A stretch of DNA of 64,000 nt from Leucobacter sp. 7(1) (GTDB lineage Bacteria > Actinomycetota > Actinomycetes > Actinomycetales > Microbacteriaceae). The notes under the pieces are model-generated. The model saw nothing but the letters and a program-made list of their open reading frames with translations. It did no database searches and had not been told where the DNA came from. The translations under genes and the position numbers were made by a program. Below are positions 52,569 through 59,078 of the stretch, in pieces; positions within the stretch are counted from its first letter, which is position 1; each line of letters starts with the position of its first letter. The stretch spans positions 168,872 through 232,871 of the forward strand of contig NZ_FUID01000026.1 in the NCBI RefSeq assembly GCF_900163635.1. Direction: 5' to 3'.

Positions 52569-53690
52569 GTGCCTTATTCAACCTTCTCCGAACGGTCGGC
52601 GCACACTCGACGCTGGACCGTCTGCATCGCATCCGCACTGATTCTCGCGCTGAGCGGGTGCGGACTCATTGTGGGGGACGGGCCGAACGTCGCCGACGTG
52701 GCCAACGCGTCGGAGGCGAGTCCCCGCACATTCACCGGCCCCGACACGGCGCTCCTCGAATCCAGTGACATTGTTCCGATCACCACGGACCCGCAGCCGA
52801 CCCTTCCGGTCGAGTTCACCGGGCTCGACGATGTGAGCGTCACGATCGACGACACGAGCCGAATCCTGGCGCTTGATGGCACCGGGAGCATCGCCTCGAT
52901 CGTGTTTGGTCTCGGGTTTGGGCCGAACGTGGTGGGGCGCGATCTCACGACTGGATTTGAGTCCGCGAAGGATCTGCCGCTCGTGATGAATAACCACACG
53001 CTGAACGCGGAGTCGATCCTGGCGCTGAATCCGACCCTTGTGTTGACGGACTACAGTGTGGGTCCCTACGACGTCCAAATGCAGATCCGGAATGCCGGAA
53101 TCCCCGTGGTGTTCTTCGATCCCGCTGAGGACTTCGACTCGATCCCACGCCTCATCGGGGACGTCGCAACCTCACTCGGCGTGCCCGAGCTCGGCGACGA
53201 CTACATCGCCGATTACGAGCGGCGGCTCGCAGATACCCTCGCGCGTATCGACGCGGTGGTCCCTGTCGCGGACGAGGACAAGGTTCGCATGGTGTTCCTG
53301 TATATGCGAGGCCGAGCGGGTGTGTATCACCTGTTCGGGAACAACCCGGATGGGACGACCGGGGCCGCCGGCGTCATCATTGAAACCCTGGGGGGGATCG
53401 ACGCCGCAGGCGAGAACGACTGGGAAAGCGGCGCGCTGACCGCGGAGGGCCTGCTGAAACTCGAGCCGGATCTGTACCTCATGCTCACCCTGGGCCTGGA
53501 GTCTGTGGGGGGAGTCGAGGGACTCATGACCGTGCCGGGCGTCGACCTAACGCCCGCGGGTGAACGGCAGCGCGTCGTCGACATGAGCGACTACGAGATG
53601 TTCACGTGGGGGCCGCGCACGCCCGAAGTTCTCACAGCCCTCGCGGAGTCCGTGTACCGCGTCAAGCTCGATGAGGTGGAACTGCCATGA
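52569..53690 (+). CDS. hmuT: Heme ABC transporter substrate-binding lipoprotein
   Basis: 373 residues. Signal with lipobox LSGC (C31), so lipid-anchored outside the membrane. The two-lobed FecB/HmuT fold shows RILALDGTGSIASIVFGLGFGPNVVGRD, SILALNPTLVLTDYSVGP and VFFDPAEDFDSIPRLIGDVATSLG. It should pass heme to HmuUV. In C. diphtheriae HmuT a His and a Tyr bind heme; candidates here are H in MNNHTLNAE and Y in RGRAGVYHLFG. GTG 52569 is the only start that includes the full signal peptide; the ribosome site is weak. hmuU overlaps its stop. Confidence 0.88.
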   Translation: MPYSTFSERSAHTRRWTVCIASALILALSGCGLIVGDGPNVADVANASEASPRTFTGPDTALLESSDIVPITTDPQPTLPVEFTGLDDVSVTIDDTSRILALDGTGSIASIVFGLGFGPNVVGRDLTTGFESAKDLPLVMNNHTLNAESILALNPTLVLTDYSVGPYDVQMQIRNAGIPVVFFDPAEDFDSIPRLIGDVATSLGVPELGDDYIADYERRLADTLARIDAVVPVADEDKVRMVFLYMRGRAGVYHLFGNNPDGTTGAAGVIIETLGGIDAAGENDWESGALTAEGLLKLEPDLYLMLTLGLESVGGVEGLMTVPGVDLTPAGERQRVVDMSDYEMFTWGPRTPEVLTALAESVYRVKLDEVELP

Positions 53691-54883
53691 TCGAACGCAC
53701 TGACGCTCGCGAGGATACTGACGCTCGCGAGGATACTGACGCTCGCGAGGAACTCGACACCGTCGATCTGCCCGAAGTCGCGACCGGATCGCTCGCCCTG
53801 CCCCGGGTTCTCGACTATGAGACGGAGCGGGCCAAGCTCCCCACGTCAAACGCGCGTCGCGCCACCGTACTCTTCATCGTGCTCGGGGCGGGACTTGTGG
53901 TCGCCACCCTGATCGCGGCAGCACTCGGGCAGATGCAGATCCCCGTTGTTGAGGTGATCGGGTCGCTCTGCCGCCGTGCCGGTCTGAGCTGCGGGGCGGA
54001 CGCATCTCACGTCAACACCGACGCGGTGCTGTGGGAGGTCCGATTCCCGCGAGTGGTGCTCGCCGTGCTCGTCGGAGCCGCGCTGGCGTCAGCCGGGGCG
54101 ATCATGCAGGGAGTGTTTGGTAACCCGCTTGCGGATCCCGGCGTCGTCGGTGTGTCCTCGGGGGCCGCGATCGGCGCAAGTCTCATGATCGTGACCGGTC
54201 TTGCCGCGGGCAGCACATTCGCGATCCCGCTGGGAGCGTTTGTGACCGGCGTGATCACGGCACTCGTGGTGTACTCGATCTCCCGGTCTCGGGGCCGGAC
54301 GCAGGTCATCACACTGATCCTTGTTGGCGTCGCGGTCAACGCGTTCGCGGGTGCGGCGTTGGCCCTCATGACGTTTTCCGCGACGACGAACCAGCGCGAA
54401 CAGATCGTGTTCTGGCAGATGGGAAGCCTCGCCGGCGCATTGTGGGACTCGGTGGTGACGGTGCTGCCGTTGCTCGCGGTCGGCCTGGTACTCGCCTTCG
54501 GGATCGCGGGAAAGCTCGACCTGCTGAGCCTCGGAGATGACGCCGCGCGGCACCTCGGCCTGAACATCGAACGGCTCCGGATCTTCGCGATCATCATCGT
54601 GGCCGTACTCACGGCCACCGCCGTCGCGTTTGCCGGAATTATCGGCTTTGTCGGCCTCGTGGTGCCCCACGTCATCCGAATGGTCATGGGCCCCGGCCAC
54701 AAAGTGCTTGTCCCCGCGAGTGCACTGGGCGGGGCGCTCCTCCTCGTTGTCGCCGACACCTTCGCCCGAACCGCCCTGCCGTATGCCGAGCTCCCGCTCG
54801 GCATGATCACCGCGCTGGTTGGCGGACCCTTCTTCTTCTACCTCATCAAGAGCAGCAGCGCATCGCGAAACGGAGGCTGGTAA
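53687..54883 (+). CDS. hmuU: Heme ABC transporter permease (FecCD family)
   Basis: 398 residues, about nine to ten membrane helices. FPRVVLAVLVGAALASAGAI, MQGVFGNPLADPGVVGVSSGAAIGA and GLVVPHVIRMVMGPGHK are FecCD/BtuC permease signatures; the last contains the ATPase coupling helix. A cytoplasmic N-terminal tail of about 55 residues begins with three TDARE(D/E) repeats, unusual for this family. ATGA overlap with hmuT, TAATG overlap with hmuV. Confidence 0.92.
   Translation: MIERTDAREDTDAREDTDAREELDTVDLPEVATGSLALPRVLDYETERAKLPTSNARRATVLFIVLGAGLVVATLIAAALGQMQIPVVEVIGSLCRRAGLSCGADASHVNTDAVLWEVRFPRVVLAVLVGAALASAGAIMQGVFGNPLADPGVVGVSSGAAIGASLMIVTGLAAGSTFAIPLGAFVTGVITALVVYSISRSRGRTQVITLILVGVAVNAFAGAALALMTFSATTNQREQIVFWQMGSLAGALWDSVVTVLPLLAVGLVLAFGIAGKLDLLSLGDDAARHLGLNIERLRIFAIIIVAVLTATAVAFAGIIGFVGLVVPHVIRMVMGPGHKVLVPASALGGALLLVVADTFARTALPYAELPLGMITALVGGPFFFYLIKSSSASRNGGW
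53699..53751 (+). repeat. Three tandem 18-bp repeats in hmuU
   Basis: ACTGACGCTCGCGAGGAT is present twice exactly (53699-53716, 53717-53734) and a third time with a changed last base (to about 53751). They encode TDARED, TDARED, TDAREE in the cytoplasmic tail. In-frame, so copy changes would not break the gene. Confidence 0.85.
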
Positions 54884-55776
54884 TGCCCGCGAACGTATTC
54901 CGATGGCCGCGCACGCAGGTGGTCCCGCCCGCGCCAAGCGCGCCCGGCACCCCCATCCTGCGGGCACGCGGGGTGGCCGTGACGCTCGGCGGGAAATCAA
55001 TCGTCGAGGCGATCGATCTGGATGTCCACGCCGGGGAAATCGTCGCCATCATCGGTCCCAACGGTGCCGGGAAGTCGACGCTACTGGGAGCGCTCGCGGG
55101 CGACTACGGGTACTCCGGGTCTATCGAGGTGCTGGGCACCGAACTGACCGACTATGCCCAGCGTGACCTGGCACTGCGACGTGCGGTGCTTCGTCAGAGC
55201 AATGCCATCAGTTTCCCGTTTTCCGTTGTCGACGTCGTGAAGATGGGGCGGGCTCCTTGGCGCACGATCAGCACCGTTGCGGAAGACGACCACGTCATCG
55301 CCCAAGAACTGCTGCGCAGCGACACCTACCGCTTCGCGGAGCGGGCGTTCCCCTCGCTCTCCGGGGGTGAGCGCGCGCGGGTTGCCCTCGCACGCGCGAT
55401 GGCGCAGCGCACGCCGCTGCTCTTCCTCGACGAGCCGACCGCAGCACTCGACATCAACTATCAGGAGCAGGTGCTCGCGGTTGCACGGCGCTACGCACGC
55501 CAGGGCAACGGCGTTGTCGTGGTGCTGCACGATCTCGCCGCCGCGGCTGTCTACGCGGATCGCATCCTGCTGCTTGAAGACGGCGCGGCCCGGATGTGTG
55601 GAACGCCGCGAGAGGTGATGCAGCCGGAGCTCCTCAGTGCCGTCTACCGGCACCCGGTACGCGTGCTCACCGACACTGACGGATCACCTCTGGTGATCCC
55701 CACACGCTTTTCAGACGATCCGCCGCCGGCGGACCCCGCACCCGTGTCCCCGACTACTCAGGAGGTTCCCCGATGA
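54883..55776 (+). CDS. hmuV: Heme ABC transporter ATP-binding protein
   Basis: 297 residues. Walker A GPNGAGKST (58-66), Q-loop in LRQSNAISFPFSVVDVVKMGR, signature LSGGERARVALARAMAQ, Walker B LLFLDEPTAALD and H-loop VVLHDLAAAAVYAD are intact. The family position (FepC/HmuV) fits the permease before it. A short N-terminal extension (about 20 residues) and a Pro-rich tail are extra. The next gene overlaps by ATGA. Confidence 0.93.
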   Translation: MPANVFRWPRTQVVPPAPSAPGTPILRARGVAVTLGGKSIVEAIDLDVHAGEIVAIIGPNGAGKSTLLGALAGDYGYSGSIEVLGTELTDYAQRDLALRRAVLRQSNAISFPFSVVDVVKMGRAPWRTISTVAEDDHVIAQELLRSDTYRFAERAFPSLSGGERARVALARAMAQRTPLLFLDEPTAALDINYQEQVLAVARRYARQGNGVVVVLHDLAAAAVYADRILLLEDGAARMCGTPREVMQPELLSAVYRHPVRVLTDTDGSPLVIPTRFSDDPPPADPAPVSPTTQEVPR

Positions 55777-56879
55777 TTACGCGGCTGCTTTCCCCCCAAC
55801 ACGCGCCGCACGCGGTCAGATTCGGCGTCGCGGCCATGATTCTCACCGCGCTGCTCGCGTTCGTGATGCTCGTGGTGACCCCGCAGCCCGCCCACGCGGC
55901 CGGACGGGTGGACGTGTCGCCCGCTCCGAGCGCTGACGGTGAAACAACAGTGACGCTCTCGGGCAGCGGATTTCAGTACCTGCCCAACGCACCGGGCGGT
56001 GTCTACGTGTCGTTCGGGGTGGTGCAGGATCCCAACACGAACTCGTGGGCGCCGAGCCAGGGCGGCAAATCGGGGGAAACGTTTGGCTACGCCGCAACAG
56101 GGGGCACTACGATCCTCGTGAGCTTCGCCGGCGGCTCGTCGGCAGACGCCGCGAACGCGCTGATCGAGGCGGACGGCACCTGGACCGCTCAGATGCGGAT
56201 TCCCGGGAGCTCGTTCCCCTCGATCTCCGGGAACCCTCACGCCGGTGAGGCGACCGAGGGAGCGACGATTGACTGCCTCCAGGTGCAGTGCGGGGTGATT
56301 ACGTTCGGCGCGCACGGCATGGTGAACGCAAACAACGAGTCGTTCACACCGGTGAGTTTCATGACCGCCGAGGGGACGCTCGCCTCCGGAACGGCGGGGC
56401 AGAACTTCGCCGAGGGCGGTGTCGCACCGGGCACCTCGACCGCCACGGACGATGAGGCAACCTCTGTGGAGGTCCCCGGAACCGGGGAAGCTGCGCCGAG
56501 CAGCTCAGGCACCGCGTCCGAAACGAAGCCCTCGGACGCACCGGTCGCCGCTCCCGCACCGCAGACGCAGGACCTGGCGCCGCAGGAATCTGGACTCTCG
56601 AGCAGTGGACTCGTCATCGGCGTGCTGGCCTTCGCGGTTGTCGCGTTGCTCGGTGCCGTCGTCTTTGCGCTCGTGCGCCGGGCTCGTGCGGCACGGGCGG
56701 CCCAGGCCGCGACCCAGGCCGCCGCCGAGGCACAGGATCCAGCGCCGGGTGATCCGCGCTTCGATGTCCTCCCCGCAGCGGCGGGCAAGGATACCGGCGA
56801 AGCTCCGAACCCACAGACCCAGGAAACACAGATCAATGCGGCGGCGGAAGCAATCCGGCACCGGGAAGGAGCGCTGTGA
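55773..56879 (+). CDS. Surface protein with one GAHG domain and C-terminal TM
   Basis: 368 residues. Signal peptide (about 1-42), then one conserved beta domain (about 43-195): VTLSGSGF, GGVYVSFGV, SWAPSQGG, DGTWTAQMRIPG and DCLQVQCGVITFGAHG with C168 and C173, ending NNESFTPVSF. A Ser/Ala linker leads to one TM helix (about 270-292) and a cytoplasmic tail of about 75 residues. The domain resembles neocarzinostatin-type Ig folds in strand order and its DC...C loop, but this is by eye. Location right after hmuV, in overlap, mirrors the place of htaB/htaC in corynebacterial heme loci; a heme relay role is inferred. Confidence 0.7.
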   Translation: MITRLLSPQHAPHAVRFGVAAMILTALLAFVMLVVTPQPAHAAGRVDVSPAPSADGETTVTLSGSGFQYLPNAPGGVYVSFGVVQDPNTNSWAPSQGGKSGETFGYAATGGTTILVSFAGGSSADAANALIEADGTWTAQMRIPGSSFPSISGNPHAGEATEGATIDCLQVQCGVITFGAHGMVNANNESFTPVSFMTAEGTLASGTAGQNFAEGGVAPGTSTATDDEATSVEVPGTGEAAPSSSGTASETKPSDAPVAAPAPQTQDLAPQESGLSSSGLVIGVLAFAVVALLGAVVFALVRRARAARAAQAATQAAAEAQDPAPGDPRFDVLPAAAGKDTGEAPNPQTQETQINAAAEAIRHREGAL

Positions 56880-58990
56880 ACGCGCACACGAAACCAAGGC
56901 TGAGCCGCCGTTGGGCGGCGCTCGGTGCCACCGCAGCGCTCCTCGCGCCCGCGGTGATTCTCGGGGCGGGGGCCCCGGCATTCGCAGAGCCGGGAGCGGC
57001 TGCGCCGCAAGCCGCGGCAACGGAGGCTGTCGCCACCGGTGGCACTCTGGAGTGGGGAGTCCGCCAGTCGATCCGCCGGTACCTGGAACAGTTCGGGCAC
57101 ACCGAGGGGCGCATCGCGGCCGAGGACGGCGCGAGTTACGCGAAGGGTGACGCTGCGGCGAAGTTCCCGCTGAAATCGGGAGCAGTGGATCCCGCGGCCG
57201 GCACCGCGAAGCTCGAATTCGGCGGTGCTCTCGAAATGATCGGATTCGGGGAGTCCTGGCTGTACTTCACGGATCTTCGGCTCGATGTCGCGGATGGTGC
57301 CGCGGTTCTGACCGTCGATCTCATCGAGAGTTACAACGTCAAGACCCGCACGGACGACATCGTGTTGTCCACGTTCCCCGTGAAGAACGGTGATCTGAAG
57401 ATCACCGGCGATCAGCTGAGCTTCACGAGCGAGGAAGGCCGGTTTGGCGCAGACATTGGCGTGACGCACCTGCCGTCATACGGCGGGCCGACCTACGCGG
57501 CACCGAATGACTACACGGACCCGATTACCGTAAGGCTCGGGTTTGGCACCGACGGCAGCGTTGATCCCGGTCCCGGGACCGATCCAGGAACCGACCCCGA
57601 GGTGCCCGAGACGGGCCCGTATGGGACCAGCACCGGCACGGCATACTCTGACACCGCAGCGCAGATTCGTGTTTCGCCCGGCTACGCGGTCACCGCGGAC
57701 GGCAGCACGAAGCTCACGGTGAGTGGCACGGGCTTCGACCCCGGAACGGCGAGCGCGCCCGCGAACATCTACGTCGGCATCGGGACGATGGACGATCCCT
57801 CAAAGCCTGAGGCGTGGCGCCGCAGCCAGGGCGGTGTGAGCGGCCCCCCTGGCTTCGGGGACTACACCTACGGCCTGACCCGACTCGCGGTGAGCCATCA
57901 TGACGACGTCGGAGAGCTCGCGGACGCGACAATCGACGCGAACGGAAGCTGGTCGTTCACAATGGAGGTGCCGGGGAAGAACATTCCTGGTTTCTTCGGC
58001 GATCAGATCGACTGCGTCGCGAAGCAGTGCGGGATCTTCGCTTTCGGCGCACACGGCAACGTGAAGGCCGTCAATGAGGCCTTTACGCCAGTGTTCTTCG
58101 ACGGCCAGGACCCCACAGGGTGGCCTGATCGGGACGGCGATGACGACGGGAACACCACTCCTCCTGTGGTGGTGCCGCCTGTGGTCAAGCCCCCAGTAGT
58201 GACCCCGCCCGGAGCGAAAGAATGTACCCCGAACGGGAGCTCGACTGGTCGCAACGCCGAGGGTGCCGTGCTGGAGGTCACGCCGGCCAAGTGCCTCGGC
58301 GACACCAACCAGAAGGTGACACTGAAGGGGACCGGGTACCCGACCTCCCGCGACGGAGCGACCTTCGGCGGACTCTACGTGCTCTTTGGCTGGGTAGACC
58401 CGAGCGAGCCGAACTGGGCCCCGACGATGGGTGGGGCAAGCGGCAAGACGTTTACCTACGCGAACGACGGCAAGCCGTCCGGAACCTTCCAGCAGATGGT
58501 CAACTTCCCCGGGAACACCACGGGGCCGGGGATGCCGACGATGGACGACAAAGGGAACTGGACAATGGAGCTGCCGATCGAGAAGTCGCAGTTCACGAGC
58601 GCCCAGGCCAAAGAGGTCGACTGCATCAAGATGACCTGCGGGATCATCACCATTGGCGCGCACGGACTGCCACTCAAGGGCGGCGAGGTGTTCACCCCGA
58701 TCTACTTCACCGCTGACGAGAAGGAGACCGGCACGGAGAAGCCGGACGGTGGCGATGCGAAGCCGATCGCGAACCCAAACGCAAACACCCCGACCGGCGG
58801 CGGCCAGCAGCCCGCTGCGAACACCCCGAATACCCCGAACGCTGGGGCGACTGGGCCGCTCGCGAAGACCGGTGACGAGGCACTACGCGGCCTGATGTTC
58901 GGGGGCGTGCTGATGCTCAGCGCCGCAGCGTTTGCCTTCGCGATGCTGCGCCTGCGCCGACCGACGGTCACGGCCACCACAGAGTTGTAA
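56876..58990 (+). CDS. HtaA-domain heme surface protein with two GAHG domains and LAxTG anchor
   Basis: 704 residues. Signal peptide (about 1-37); HtaA domain (about 53-223: GTLEWGVRQSIRRYL, KLEFGGALEMIGFGESWLYF, LPSYGGPTYA); two GAHG domains (about 265-410, with DCVAKQCGIFAFGAHG; about 455-615, with DCIKMTCGIITIGAHG and C583); Pro/Asn-rich linker; LAKTG sorting signal, TM helix and RLRR tail. HtaA domains bind heme in Corynebacterium. The His of the usual FxGHxG strand seems to be Phe here (IGFGES), while the two Tyr regions remain. LAxTG predicts class E sortase anchoring. GTG start in a GTGA overlap with the gene before. Confidence 0.8.
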   Translation: MNAHTKPRLSRRWAALGATAALLAPAVILGAGAPAFAEPGAAAPQAAATEAVATGGTLEWGVRQSIRRYLEQFGHTEGRIAAEDGASYAKGDAAAKFPLKSGAVDPAAGTAKLEFGGALEMIGFGESWLYFTDLRLDVADGAAVLTVDLIESYNVKTRTDDIVLSTFPVKNGDLKITGDQLSFTSEEGRFGADIGVTHLPSYGGPTYAAPNDYTDPITVRLGFGTDGSVDPGPGTDPGTDPEVPETGPYGTSTGTAYSDTAAQIRVSPGYAVTADGSTKLTVSGTGFDPGTASAPANIYVGIGTMDDPSKPEAWRRSQGGVSGPPGFGDYTYGLTRLAVSHHDDVGELADATIDANGSWSFTMEVPGKNIPGFFGDQIDCVAKQCGIFAFGAHGNVKAVNEAFTPVFFDGQDPTGWPDRDGDDDGNTTPPVVVPPVVKPPVVTPPGAKECTPNGSSTGRNAEGAVLEVTPAKCLGDTNQKVTLKGTGYPTSRDGATFGGLYVLFGWVDPSEPNWAPTMGGASGKTFTYANDGKPSGTFQQMVNFPGNTTGPGMPTMDDKGNWTMELPIEKSQFTSAQAKEVDCIKMTCGIITIGAHGLPLKGGEVFTPIYFTADEKETGTEKPDGGDAKPIANPNANTPTGGGQQPAANTPNTPNAGATGPLAKTGDEALRGLMFGGVLMLSAAAFAFAMLRLRRPTVTATTEL

Positions 58991-58997
58991 CTGAAGT

Positions 58998-59053
58998 GTG
59001 GGCCGGGGGCGCAGCCACGCCCCCGGCCCACTGAACCGGCGCCTGAAGCGCCG
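58998..59053 (+). terminator. Tandem hairpins between the HtaA and SLH-like genes
   Basis: GTGGGCCGGGGGCG (58998-59011) pairs with CGCCCCCGGCCCAC (59018-59031); a second stem CGGCGC/GCGCCG follows at 59037-59053. No T tract, so partial termination or mRNA protection are both possible. Confidence 0.6.
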
Positions 59054-59078
59054 ACTCCCCAATGCAAGAAAGGGAATC

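Noticed and set aside
52556..52768. 70-codon frame beginning MKVSRALFN over the hmuT start
   Set aside because: It is out of frame with hmuT, whose signal peptide and lipobox lie in the other frame; no domain is seen. It could only matter as an upstream coupling frame.
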